A stretch of 64,000 bases of DNA. Source: Atherix ibis (lineage: Eukaryota; Arthropoda; Insecta; Diptera; Athericidae). Under the pieces are notes generated by a model. That model saw only the letters and a program-made list of their open reading frames with translations. It made no database searches and was not told the DNA's origin. The position numbers and the translations under genes are program-made. Below are positions 26,801 to 41,800 of the stretch, piece after piece. The stretch covers positions 43,283,667-43,347,666 of the forward strand of contig OY282610.1 in the NCBI GenBank assembly GCA_958298945.1, read 5' to 3'. Numbering within the stretch: position 1 is the stretch's first letter; every line of letters starts with the position of its first letter.

Positions 26801-29800
26801 AGCCTTCATCTCCGAACAGTGTTTAAGAGGCAATCGAAAATGAAAAATTTTCTGAAAAATCTCTCATCTACGCTGGTATTCTTCTAGTTAATTCCCTAGC
26901 GGCGATATTTTATAACATTTATGTTCGAATAAAATACATTAATAACAATACAAGAAAACCAATATATCTTCAAATATTTTCCATAAATACATTTTTATGA
27001 GTTACAAAACTGGTTTCGAAAGTGGAATGTTCAAAAATACCCTACACTGAAGGCTAATATACACCTTGACAACAATATTATACCAAAGAAAAAGGTGGTT
27101 TCTGGTACTCTATATTTAAAAACGGTTATCTTTGAATCCGCACATAAGAATAAACCGAATTGAACTAAAAAAAAAATACTTTAAAATCAAAACTGACAAT
27201 CAATAAAAAATTTAAGTTATATAAGATAATACTGAAGCCAATATGGACTTATGGCCTTAACGAAATATTTCAATTCGTGTTGAAGTTAATCTCGACAAAA
27301 TCTTTCTTAAAATTGGTGATACACAGAGACTTAAAAAAAATTCGCTACCGTCTTTCCAATCATAGCAATCCCCTTGAAAAGGAACTACCCCTGTCACACT
27401 CTGTGAACATATTGCATTGTTAATTGTACCAACTGTCCTTCTACATATCTAATACATGAGTCCTTTTTGCATCTGCAGTAGAAATTTAAACTTTGTATGG
27501 TTTTTATGGAACAGCGAAGTTTATAGTAAAGTTGTTTCATTCAAATAGTATGTTAAGCTTGATGAATCCGTGAGTTTGACTTTCGAAAATTTGCAACAAG
27601 CCTATAACCTTATCAAGTATTTTCAGAGAGGGCCGAGAAGAAATCAAGGACGATTCTCTCTCAAAGAGGCACTAAACTTCGAAAACTGATCGAGTGAGGG
27701 CTCTTGAAAAAGTCCTTCAAAGGCTTAGGAAAAGAAATCTTTACATCAGATCGAATAATATTGCAGACAGTTGTATGCTCCAGGATAACAACATCTCCTT
27801 TTATATTTAAAATTATAGTTTTTATATACAGTTAATAGTGTTTAAAGTTAAAAATTCAGTATACAAATTTTTCGCACTTTTAACCATTAAATTAAATAAA
27901 ATTTCCCTTAAAAAAAAGTGTATTTATTTTTTAAGTACAAAAATATAATCTCCACAATCGATCAGTATCATTAGGGAAGCTGGCAATGCCAATCTATACG
28001 GAATATGAAGTTGGCAAATGACCTCATATCTCAGAGACCTTACAACAACAACAAAAAAAATATATATAATCTCTTTTAACAAACCAATTAGAATATTTCG
28101 TTAAAAATTAATTCAAATTTATAAAAAAATATCTATTTACCTACTTTAAAGATACGTTCACTTACTCATAAGGTAAAAAAAAATTGTAAATAATTTAAAA
28201 AAATACCGCCAAAATGAAAAAAAAAATTCGTTTAATGTTACTGCTATTGTGATAAATCTCAATATTTACTGGCGCTTAATTAGGCAAATCCCTACATACT
28301 CCAGTATAAATTTTCCATAGTACAGATGTGTAAGCGAAAAACCATTGCAAATTATAACAAAGTCGCTCGTATGTTTCGAGTGTCCATCATATGACATGAG
28401 TATATGGAAGGCTTGATAAAAGCGTTCTCCATTATCATAACAAGGATTTTAAAGCGTTTTTGGTAAAAATATGAACAGAGCCGCACATTCGCAAAAACCT
28501 ATTTTCATAAAACGTGCATTTTTCCATAAAGTATGTAGACACACTGACCATCATGGAAATTTGGGAAATCCTATCAGGTTCACTGGGTTCGATAGTGTGT
28601 GGAGCGATGCTGGTGCTCGTGCTCACCATATTGTGTGTAGATTGCGGCATTTTGTCATAATTACGTATTTCGGATTATATGTCATGAAGGTGTTAATTCG
28701 AAAGTATTTGTATCTGAAAATCATTTTTCACTTTTCTCTGCTTCACTATGGTCCTTGTCTCTCGTGCCCGAATCATTATACCTTGTATTGGGAATCCTCT
28801 GCTATCGGCCAATTCTCATCTCATGTCATCTCATTACAGTTATAATAATAGGGCTATTAAGTCAGCTTTTGCACGTTAAAGTTTGATTTGTGCTTAACGT
28901 CTTGCATGTAAAACTTTTTGACTCTCCGAAAATCAATACGAACATTTTATGGTCTCACGTGAAGTATGAGTTAAATCCGATGGATGACTTTAGCTACCAT
29001 TGAAATTATATTAATCCATGGGAATTTACACGAAATTATATTGTTGACGATTTTGTATGTACGCATATGTGTATGCACAGTGAAACATATAATGTGTGCA
29101 CAGGTATTAACCTCGTCCTTCCAGCTACTAGGTACCTTGGCTAGCATACTTGAAATTTTACATATTAATATTCCTGAATGGTAGTTCGTATATTTTGCTT
29201 GTTATAATGCAAGCGTGCACATTTTCATATGAAAATTTCCAGTTTTCTTCATTATTTTGAAAATATAAAACTTTAAACGTTGCATTTATGTTAGTAGTTT
29301 ACGCTCATTTGAACGTTTAATTATTTTCTGATTAAAGGTTAACTCATTTTTTTGGTTTTACCTGTTTTTCATTAAAAACCAAATTATATCTACTTAGTTA
29401 GAGTGTAAAATTAGAATATGCTATTTTTATACCTTCCTTTTTAGGTTAGTTAAAAATATTAACACTCTTGTGGTTTCGAAACTCTTATTCATTTTGGAAG
29501 TTAGTATGATAAGCTCTTCATTTTGAATTGTTTGGACAAATGTCAGTTTTTTCCACTTATGTGGAATATACTTATTTAATACTGTAATTATTAGTATTTT
29601 TTAAACATTATAGTTTTTTAAAAAGTTTTTTAATTAAGAAAAAAATTTCCGTGCTCAAAAACCCATTAACTTTCAAAAGAAAATATATTCCTTTAACGAC
29701 AAATTCCTAATGTAACGATTTCAACAATTTGACTGAAAAATTGCATATCATACAATATAAACCAAAGTTTACTTGCCTATTTATAAAATTACTTAAGTGA

Positions 29801-32800
29801 AAATTATAATGAAAGGAACCGTTTGAGCTTTTAAAGAGAACCTAATACAGGCGCGAAGAGTCTTGATACTGATTTTATGCTATGATGTTAGGGATTGCTT
29901 GTTAAATTATTTCTTCTACACAGTTTTGTTAAATATTTTTAAAAAAAACTGTATCCTGATTTAGGAAAATCGGAAAGTCTGCATCTACTACACAGCAATC
30001 TTAAATTCGAATCTAGCCTGTGATATAGCCAAAGTGCCTTTTAGCTATAGTTACCAGCAACTGGATTGTGTTGTTGCGGTGCCAAAGGGTAGCTTTGGAA
30101 AATAATATCAAATAAATTTACCATGATTTAGCGTCCTTGGGAGGTCTGCGTCTACTACAAAGCAGTCTTGAGTTTTAATCCATCTAGTGACATAATCCAG
30201 GTGGCCTTTACTTATGATTAACGCCAGAGGCTTGAGTCGTCGCAGGGCTCAAGAGAAATTTTGGGAATACAATAAAAAAAATATACCCTCATTCAGCATC
30301 CTTTCTACGTCTAATACACAACAGTCTTGAGTTCCAATTCAAATAGTAAAATAACTCAGATGGTCTGTACTTATTATTAACGTCAGAGGCTTGAGTTGTC
30401 GCAGCACTCAAGAGTAATTTAGGAAAACAATAAAAAACAATTTACCATGATTTAACGCCAATGGGAGGTCTACGTCTACTACAAAGCAGTCTTGACTTCC
30501 AATACAACTAGTGACATAACATAGGTGGCCTGTACTTATAATTAACGTCAGGGGCTTGAGTTGTCGCAGCACTCAAGAGTAATTTAGGAAAACAATAAAC
30601 AAAACTGTCCTAATTTAGCATACTTGGGAGGTCTGCGTCTACTACAAAACAGTTTTGAGTTCCAATCCAGCTAGTGACATAATATAGGTGGCCTGTACTT
30701 ATAATTAACGTCAGAGGCTTGAGTTGTCGCAGCATTCAAGAGTAATTGAGGAAAACAATAAACAAAACTGCCCTAATTTAGCATCCTTGGGTGGTCTGCG
30801 TCTACCACACAACAGTCTTGAGTTCCAATCCAGCTAGTGACATAAGCCAGGTGGCCTTCACGTATAATTAACGTCAGAGACTTGAGTTGTCGCAGGGCTC
30901 AAAAGAAATTTCGGAACACAATAAACAAAACTGCCCTAATTTAGCATCCTTGGGAGGTCTGCGTCCACTACACAACAGTCTTGACTTCCAATCCAGCTAG
31001 GGACATAACCCAGGTGGCTTTTACTTATAATTCATGCCAGAGGCTTGATTGTCGCAGGGCTCAAGAGTGATTTTGGGAATACAATAAAAAAAATGTACCC
31101 TCATTAAGCATCCTTGGGAAGTCTATGTCTAGTACACAACAGTCTTGAGTTCCAATCCAGATAGTAAAATAACTCAGGTGGTCTGTACTTATTATTAACG
31201 CCAGAGGCTTGAGTTGTCGCAGGGCTCAAAAGAAATTTCGGAACACAATAAACAAAACTGCCCTAATTTAGCATACTTGGGAGATCTGCGTCTACTACAA
31301 AGCAGTCTTGACTTCCAATCCAGCTAGTGACATAACCCAGGTGGCCTGTACTTATATTTAACGTCAGAGGCTTGAGTTGTCGCAGCATTCAAGAGTCATT
31401 AAGGAAAACAATAAACAAAACTGCCCTAATTTAGCATACTTGGGAGATCTGCGTCTACTACAAAGCAGTCTTGACTTCCAATCCAGCTAGTGACATAACC
31501 CAGGTGGCCTTTACGTATAATAAACGTCAGAGGCTTGAGTTGTCGCAGGGCTCAAGAGAAATTTTGGGAATACAATAAATAAAACTGCCCTAATTTATCA
31601 TCCTTGGGAGGTCTGCGTCCACTACACAACAGTCTTGACTTCCAATCCAGCTAGTGACATAACCCAGGTGGCTTTTACTTATAATTCATGCCAGAGGCTT
31701 GAGTTGTCGCAGGGCTCAAGAGTGATTTTTGAATACAATGAAAAACAATGTATGCTGATTTAGCATCCTTGGGAGGTCTGCGTCTACTACACAACAGTCT
31801 TGACTTCGAATCCAGCTACTTACATAACCCAAGTGGTCTGTACTTATTATTAGCGCCAGTGGTTTGGATTGTCGCAGGGCTCAAAAGAAATTTCGGAACA
31901 CAATAAACAAAACTGCCCTAATTTAGCCTTTACTTATAATTAAGGTCTGAGGCTTGAGTTGTCGCAGGGCTCAAAAGAAATTTCGGAACACAATAAACAA
32001 AACTGCCCTAATTTAGCATCCTTGGGAGGTCTATGTCTAGTACACAACAGTCTTGAGTTCCAATCCAGATAGTAAAATAACTCAGGTGGTCTGTACTTAT
32101 TATTAACGCCAGAGGCTTGAGTTGTCGCAGCACTCAAGAGTAATTTAGGAAAACAATAAAAAACAATGTACCATGATTTAACGCCCTTGGGAGGTCTTCG
32201 TCTACTACAAAGCAGTCTTTACTTCCAATCTAGCTAGTGACATAATATAGGTGGCCTGTACTTATATTTAACGTCAGAGGCTTGAGTTGTCGCAGCATTC
32301 AAGAGTCATTAAGGAAAACAATAAACAAAACTGCCCTAATTTAGCATACTTGGGAGATCTGCGTCTACTACAAAGCAGTCTTGACTTCCAATCCAGCTAG
32401 TGACATAACCCAGGTGGCCTTTACGTATAATAAACGTCAGAGGCTTGAGTTGTCGCAGGGCTCAAGAGAAATTTTGGGAATACAATAAATAAAACTGCCC
32501 TAATTTAGCATCCTTGGGAGGTCTGCGTCCACTACACAACAGTCTTGACTTCCAATCCAGCTAGTGACATAACCCAGGTGGCTTTTACTTATAATTCATG
32601 CCAGAGGCTTGAGTTGTCGCAGGGCTCAAGAGTGATTTTTGAATACAATGAAAAACAATGTATGCTGATTTAGCATCCTTGGGAGGTCTGCGTCTACTAC
32701 ACAACAGTCTTGACTTCCAATCCAGCTACTTACTTAACCCAAGTGGGCTGTACTTATTATTAACGCCAGTGGTTTGGATTGTCGCAGTGCTCAAGAGTAA

Positions 32801-35800
32801 TTTCGGAAAATAATAAAAAAAAAATATACCATAATTTAACGTCCTTGGGAAGTCTGCATGTCCTACAAAGCAGTTTTGAGATCAAATCCAGCTATTAACA
32901 TAGCCAAAGTGGCCTTTATATATAGTTATTACCAAATGGCCTGAGTAAAAATGTTACTTAAAGTAATTAAACAAAAATAAAAAATTTTGATTTATGTCTT
33001 ACTCTTCATAAATTGAATGAAATTGAATTATTCACTGTTGCAGCAACTTAAAATTTCAGTTGAATTCCAAATGCACAAAAAATCAAATTTATTTCTTAGC
33101 TAATTTTTACATTTTCCAATTAAAATTTCTAATATAATTTTTTCAATTATTTTATAAGTCCATTATACTTAATTATGAAATTGTTTTTTTTTTTAATTTT
33201 CTCGTTCAGATAATTTAACTTAATGGAACACTATTTAATCAATAAAACATTATTTTGTTAATTGATACAATAGAAATGAATATTTTTTAAATAAATATTT
33301 TTTATTCTTTTTTCTCAGGTGTCAGAATGTTAGATGGTAGCGTTAATGATGCCGTGGAAGCAAAAGCTTTAAGCTTAAATCCACAACACATTGACATTTA
33401 TAGTGCATCGTGGGGCCCTGAAGATGATGGCTCCGTTGTCGATGGCCCTGGCCCACTGGCTAGACGTGCATTCATCTATGGGGTAACAAGTGGCCGTCAA
33501 GGCAAGGGATCAATTTTTGTCTGGGCATCCGGTAATGGCGGACGCTATGCAGACTCATGCAATTGCGATGGCTATACCAATTCTATTTTTACACTATCGA
33601 TTTCAAGTGCTACGCAAGGCGGGTAAGTTAGGATTTTGTTGTTCTTTTTTTTGATTTTGAAGCTTTTGAGGATTAAATCTTTTGTCCTTATACTTATTAC
33701 GTGGAAAATTATCGCCATTTATATTATTTGCAAATAGATTTAAACCATGGTATTTGGAAGAGTGCTCATCAACTTTGGCGACCACATACAGTTCAGGAAC
33801 TCCCGGTCATGACAAGAGTATTGTAACAGTCGATATGGATGGCCGTCTGAGGCCTGATCATATTTGTACTGTAGAACACACTGGAACATCTGCATCAGCC
33901 CCATTGGCTGCTGGGATCTGTGCGCTTGCATTGGAAGCAAATCCCAATTTAACATGGCGTGATATGCAGTATCTCGTAGTTATGACATCGCGACCAGAAC
34001 CATTAGAAAAGGAGACAGGCTGGATATTGAATGGTGTAAAGAGGAAATACAGTCATAAGTTTGGATATGGCCTAATGGACGCGGGAGCAATGGTTAGCTT
34101 GGCCGAACAATGGACAACTGTGCCGACGCAGCACATTTGTAAATCACGTGAAAATAATGAAGACCGCCAAATTGAGGGTACCTACGGTTACACACTGCAA
34201 ACGCACATGGATGTCAACGGATGCGCTGGCACAATAAATGAGGTCCGTTATTTGGAGCATGTCCAGTGCAAGATAACTCTCAGATTTTTCCCACGAGGAA
34301 ATCTAAGAATCCTCCTCACATCGCCCATGGGAACGACTAGCACTTTGCTATTCGAACGGTCTCGCGATGTTGTTAAGTCCAACTTTGATGATTGGCCATT
34401 CTTGAGTGTTCATTTCTGGGGTGAGAAAGCTGAGGGCCGTTGGACCTTGCAAATAATCAACGGAGCACTAAGGCGCGTTAATCAACCTGGCATCCTATCT
34501 AAATGGCAACTTATATTCTATGGAACGCAAACAAATCCAATACGATTAAAAAACAAAGATCAGGACCAAGCGGGTCTTCGTCGCATTATCGGGTTGAATC
34601 CTTACGTTTTCCCGACCGACTCTGATTTGGGCCAACCAACTGGAAGTTTCTACAATAGTGATCCCTATTCTGGGTACACCAATTATCAAAACTTATTTTT
34701 GGGCGCTGGCAGCAGTCCTGAAAATTCAGTGGCAACTGTCGACGGACACAACATTCCCACACCGCAAAGACAAAACGTTATGGCAGATTCGAATAATAAG
34801 ATCGTCCTGCATGACTGTGACCCCGAATGTGACTCGCAAGGTTGCTATGGCCGTGGACCAACACAATGTGTAGCATGTAAACATTACCGTCTTGACAAGT
34901 AAGTTTTCTCACGAATCTCATTTGACTAGAATATTATAACAATTTTATAAAAAAAAAATATCATAATAGCTCGTTTAAAAATCACATGTTTTACCATTTA
35001 AATAAAATGTTTTTTTTGTATTTTTATTATAGTACTTGCGTAAGTCGATGTCCACCGAGGAGTTTCCCGAATCAAGGTGGTGTATGTTGGCCCTGTCACG
35101 AATCGTGTGAAACTTGCGCTGGAGCTGGTCAGGACAGCTGTTTAACGTGTGCCCCAGCCCATCTGCACGTGGTCGATTTGGCTGTCTGCCTCCAAGTCTG
35201 CCCCGATGGCTACTATGAGAGTAAGTCTATACATTTTGTATATAATTGAATTTTATTTAAGGCTAAAGTTATTAATCTCCATTTAGATTATGATAACCAA
35301 ACGTGTATACCCTGCGAACCTAATTGCGCTTCGTGCCAGGATCGGCCCAACTACTGCACGAGCTGTGAACACTACTTGGTCATGTACGAACACAAGTGCT
35401 ATCCGACTTGTCCGCTTCACACCTACGAAACTGAGGACTACTAGTGAGTATCTAGTAATTAATTTCCAACCTAGCCGTTCAAAAGTAAATAACCTCGAAC
35501 CGCTCATGCTTATTTAATGTTCATCCACCATCGGTAATATCCTCTTCCACCCTCCTGCAGCTTGTTTGCATGTTTGGTGTGGTCTTATTGCAACGATATT
35601 CGATTTATTACCCACTTGGTTTTGTGGTAGAATCCATCAAATTTTGTCCATACCTTTCCACTCAATACTTTCCGGCAAACATCGTCAAAAAGTACTGAAC
35701 ATTTTCGAGTTAGCACACGCAATCCGGTCAATCGCCTACAAAATATACTCAACATTCGGTAGATGGCGTACAAGGACATCATACTCATATGTGTTGCATT

Positions 35801-38800
35801 GCTATTTTCTGATAATTAAATGGTTTGCGTCCGCATGCAATAATAACCTTCCCTATCAGTATCAGCATAATCTTTATGAGCGCTAAATAATAGTTAAAAG
35901 TTGCTATTTTTTTGCCATTAAATTAATTTCATTTTTAATATGCATGCTATTTTATGAAAACAAAAATCCCTTAATCCTTTACATATACTTTTTTATGTGT
36001 ATTTATTAATAATAATATCAGCTTTTGTAAATGATTGCAAAATAATAGGCCGCTTGGGAATAATTTCCCTAGTTACAAATCAGTATATGAGCAATAAAAA
36101 TTGTGTCCTTTAATTAAATGTACTTGCACTCAAATAAAGCTGAATTGGATACATTTTGTTTTTCTGAAAATTATTTGAATAATTCAATATTTTGCATTGT
36201 TTTTTGATTAGTAAAAATGGCAATTATCTTTTTAATATTTCAAATGATTTTTGTTAATTTTTTTTTTTTTTTTGGTAAAATAAATTATAAATTTTTCCTA
36301 AAAATAATGTCAAAAAAACATTTTTTTTTTTGGAGAATTTATCCAAAATTATCTTAATTTAAAAGAAAGGAAAAATTTCCCTAAACATATCGGATCAAAA
36401 AAAAATTGTTTTTTTTTATCTATCGAAGGATAATTTTTTTTTAAAAGTTACCATAAGTAAAATTTCATCAAGTCCTCATAACAAGACAAATTCTCAACTC
36501 CTGATTAGACGAATTATTTGCGTTTATACTGAATATATAAGGTGTAGTAAAAAGAAATCCATTATTTTTGCATTAAATTGAATGATACGATTTAGGTCAA
36601 ATATGCACCGTTTTGTTCGATAACTTGTTGCCATTTTGGAGGTAATTTCATAATGCCCCTTTCATAGAAACCCTCGTCCCTATTGGCAAAAAACTGGAAC
36701 AGTCGATTTTCACAATCTTCTCTTGAGGCGAATTTTTCACCTGCAAAATCATTCGTCATAGACAGGAAGAGGTGGTAATCACTTGGTGCCAGGTCCGGAC
36801 TATAAGGTGGATCCATAAGAAAAGGTCCCGGAACTTCTGGCGAGTCACTATCGATGTATGCGGCCTGGCGTTGTCCTGATGGAACACAATTCCTCTCCTA
36901 TTAACCAAAGCTGGCCGCTTCTGGGCGATTGCTTCTTTCAGATGGTCCAATTGTTGACAGTATAGGTCCGAATTAAGAGTTCGGCCGTAGGGGAGCAGCT
37001 CATAGTAGATGATTCCCTGCCAGTACCACCAAACACACAGCAAAACCTTCTTGGCTGTCAATCCTGGCTTGACCATCATTTGCGCCGGATGACCGCGATT
37101 TGACCACGACCGTTTTCGCTTGACGTTGTCGTAAGTGACCCATTTTTTATCACCAGTAACCATCCGCTTCAGAAATGGATCGATATTGTTGCGATTCAGC
37201 AGCGATTCGCAGATGGAAATTCGGACTATGAAGTTTTTTTGCGATAACTCGTGTGGCACCCATACATCGAGCTTCTTTTTGTATCCAGCCTTATTTAAGT
37301 GGTTCTAAAGGGTTTTTTGTGCAATGTTTAGCTCCTGGGCAATCGAAACAGTGCTTACGTGACGGTCGGACTTGACGATTTCCATTACTTTATCGACATT
37401 TTCGACAATTGGCCTTCCAGAGCGTTGTGCATCTTTGACATCAAAATTACCGGAACGGAATCGACGAAACCAAAATTGCGCATGATTGGCTGTTACAGTA
37501 TCAGGACCATAAACACTATTCACATTTTCAGCTGCCTGGCTTGCGTTTTCGACTTTATCGAAGAAAAACTGTAAAATATGGCGTATTTTCTCTTTGTTGG
37601 TGTCCATCTTTGACGCGTGCTAAAAAAATACTCAGTCAAGTAATCACAAAACTGTATCAAAAGCTACTGTACGAAATCTTATCTTTCTAACGCCATCTAG
37701 TGCAACCCGATCGCACTTTTACAACGGGAGATACAGACTCCTAAAGCCATCTATTGGCAAAATAATGGATTACTTTTTACTACACCTTATATTATGACAA
37801 TTTTACAGAATTCTGTCTTAATCTTATATGAGTAGCTGTTAAGATTTAAAAGTTTTTTTATTGTTTATTTTAAAAAAAAATGGATTCAACTACATTTATA
37901 TATGTGCCCACGAAACTCGACTTCTTTAATAATTATTATCTTATTTATCCATCAAAATACACAATTTTTTTTTTGGAATGAAATTTATTAGAAAATATAT
38001 TATAAATTTAATTAATGTGATATCAAAATTTTTGCTTTTTCTATCCGAAATTTTTATTTAATATAAAAAAAAAAACAATGCAAATAAATAATAAAATTCA
38101 ATACTGAATCCTTCAGTTACCATGCTTCGTAATTCATCTAACCTAACTCCATTTATTTATGCAAATATGCAAAAAAAAAAATTCCACTTTCAAATAAACT
38201 CCATGATCCTTTTTCGAAAGTTTGTAGAGTATTGCATTTCAAAATGTGCATTGCATTTCAAAACATAGTGTATGCATGTGTGTTCATATAACATAAAAAT
38301 GAAGTCTAGAATATTTCGCATTCATATTACAATATAACGAAAGATATGGAAATGAGTAAACGTAGAAATTCTTCATTGTAGATAATTTCAATTTAAACTA
38401 ATTCAATACGACCATAGTAAAAGTGTTATATTCGTATTTTCCAAAAAAAAAAAAACGAAACAAAAACCAATTGAAATTTAAAAAAAAAAATACAGAAAAT
38501 AGATGCGAAAAAAAATTTAAGGCGAAACCATTAAAATTTAACAAAAATTTTATTCATAAGAAGATATTCGCAAACTTTTCTGTGGTTAGATATATTCAAA
38601 TTGGAGAGAAAAAAATGAGCTGAATTTTATCTCACATAAGCTATAGTGCTACTACAACTACTACAGTACTATTTCTGCTGTCATGACAAATACTACTACT
38701 ACAATATTTCTGCTGCTAGTCAGAAAACATTTTAACAAAATTAAATTTCAAGCAGAATATTTCTTTTTTTGTGCATGTGCTCGTTTAATTTGGTGGCAGA

Positions 38801-41800
38801 TAGTGAAGAATTTCCTTATTTGCAAACAGGACATTGTTTGCATTTTATCCGATCTTCATTTGTCGAGAAAGTCGTGGTAATGCCTTTTTGATTTCCATTT
38901 TCGCTATACCCACCTACAAGTCCATTAGCAATTCTACAAAGATGGCTTTTTACTATTAAATATTATTATTTTACTTTTAAGATAAACAAGAAAATAATTT
39001 TACTTAAATTATTGCCCAGCTTATGGAATCTATAAATTTATTCAAGCAATTATGAAAATTTTCATTTAAATAGTAGTAAAATGGTGAAAATATCTACAAA
39101 AATATGCCAGATAATATTCGTATTTTTATTTTCTCATATATAAAACTATGCTAATAGAAAAAGGAGATAAATTCAAGGAGAAAAATAGAAATCGTTAAGT
39201 ATAGTACGAATCCTTGAAGAAAACTTATTCATAATAGCATAAAAAATAAATAGTAAAGTTAATTTAAAAATTTGTTTTTTTGATAGCAATTATATTACTA
39301 ATTTAAGGATATTTTATAGTTATTTTATTTTTTTCTCTCAAAAAAAAAAGGCCAAAATTTTAATAAATAAAAAAAAAGAACTATTTCACTAGAATTCTGT
39401 TTATACAATAGATAGCAATTAATAAGATTAAGAAAATTATTGTTCTTTGAAACCGAAAAGGATTAAGAAATATACTCAATTGGTGGAAGTTCGCAGTAAT
39501 TTTAAATGATATTTTGTAGTTTTAAAGATATTTGTATTTTTAAAAATTTTTTCTCATTTAAAAATATTTCCAATTACAATATATTATTTCTTTCTAAAAA
39601 AAGAAAAAAAAAACAATAAAATTTTCTTTAAAAAAAGGACTATTTTTGGGGAATTATTGGGTTGTCCAGAAAGTAATTTCGGTTTTTTTTTTTATAAAAC
39701 TGAAAGACGATTCCACGATTATAAAATTTTATAAAATGATTTTAATAATTTTTCTTCTATGCTAAAATTTTTGTTTTTTTCTGGCAAAAAAACTGATCCC
39801 AATTATCCTGTTGGAACACTATACCATTCCTATTGACCAATTCTGGCATTTTTTCTTGAAGTAAATCATTCAATTTGTCCAACTGATGACAGTACCCGTC
39901 AGGATTGATCGTTGTATTGCTCGGTAGAAGCTCCAAATAAACGATTCCTTTGAAATCCCACCATTATTGTTTTTCGAAGTGCTTTGAGCCGGCACTTCAG
40001 GATCAATGTGCGCTTAATATTTTTCTAGACAATCCATTTCTCATCGCCAGTGATGATACAATTCAAAAATGCGACGGCACAAATTTTTTTCCGTAAGATA
40101 ATGAGGAACCGATATGTCGAGCTTTGAGATAAGACCTATCCGTTTCAAATGATCATGAACGATCGTTTTTGATAAATTTAATCCCTCAGCGATCCCGTGA
40201 GTTGTCTTTCGCCAGTTGGCATCACAATAATTAATGTTTTTGCCAAATAATTTCCAAACAGATTTGTATATTAAAAATTTTCTGTAAATTTCCTTATAAA
40301 CTAACATCTACCCTCCGTTTCATTATAAACTATTTTCGCTATTTATTTTCTTTTCGAAATAAAAATTTTATAATTTGTAATATCCTTAAAATAAAAACAT
40401 AAAATTTTTTAGATATCGTCTATAAAAAGGACATTTTATCCTATAATGTATTGAAGTCTAAATAATTATTACTGTTACTATTATTTTCAATTGCGTTATA
40501 ATAACTTTGTATCAAAAAATGAGATCTCATATACAATAAGGCTCTATTGAATTGAGGCTATTTTTAAGATATATGTTATGAATTATCCTTTTTGTGTATG
40601 AATAGTGATTGATAATTTTTAAAAATAATTTATTTATAGAATCATTTTCGATTTTCCATTTTATTTTCGCACATTTATAAAAAAAAAACAATAAAAACGA
40701 TAATATATATTAAAAATGATCCCATTAAAAAAAAATATCCTTTAAAGAAAAAAAATCCTAAGAAAATTGTACTGTTCCAAATTAGAAAATATATTAAAAA
40801 GTTAGCTTTAAGAAATATTCAAAAAAATTAATATTTACAATAAAAATTCTTTCTATTATTAAAAAAAAAAAAAAAAAAAAAATTTAGCTGTGCATCCTGT
40901 CATTCATCCTGTGCTACATGTAATGGTTCATCTGAGTCACAGTGTATTACATGCCGACCTCGACTGTTCGCATTTGATGGTAAATGCCTGAGCACCTGCC
41001 CGGATGGTTACTACGGTGACAAAAAACGACAAGAATGTGTAGCCTGCCCGACAGGATGTGCGACATGTACAAGTAATGGATTCTGTCTAACATGCAAGGA
41101 TAATTGGACCAAAAACAAGAAGGGCAAATGCATTCTGAATGGCGGTGAAAATTGCGATGAATGTAAGTGAAAAGTTCATATTTTATCCAAACTATTTTCT
41201 CAAAAAAAAAAAAAATAAAAACACACTTAAATATTATCCTTTTTCTAAAAAAAAAAAAAAAATCATATTTGTAGCTATTTCTTTTTTCAGGTATTTTTCT
41301 TCCTTTTTAATCCCCCCCAATAGATTAAAGGTTTTACTCTCAATAGACACAGAGTAAAAATGCTGTCGATAGTACCATAACATTTTATAAGGGAGTAAGG
41401 ACCAAAAAAGGAAGTGGGTTTTTTTTTTTTTTTTTGGTTTTATTGTCTCATATTGAGTCAATTTGTTCATCATTTAACTTTTTGTTGGGGGTAATTTCCC
41501 ATTACTTTTTGCTTCGATTATATAATATTATCGGAAATTTTCGGTAAATATTTTATTTTTTATATGTCAAATGAATGAAAGGAAATTTTTTTCTCGGTTT
41601 ATCTTTTATACTGCCTTTTTTTTTAAGGCAACTCGTTAAAGTCAAAGGTTACCACCATACAATCTTTCAGGGTCACTTATACGTATTGTATATGGTGCGC
41701 AATTTATTCTACAATATATGTGTTACTGTGCATAGTCCTTGGATTATACTTCAAATACTTCTTTATATATTAGAAATAGAGCGGTATAAATATATATATA

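Noticed and set aside
28471..28845. 124-codon + strand open frame
   Set aside because: No family resemblance and no exon signals; left as unassigned intron.
31940..32137. 65-codon - strand open frame
   Set aside because: Lies wholly inside the 164-bp satellite and is not maintained in other units.
35566..35886. 106-codon open frame as a furin-2 extension
   Set aside because: Not in the phase required by the donor at 35444; the phase-compatible reading stops at 35630.
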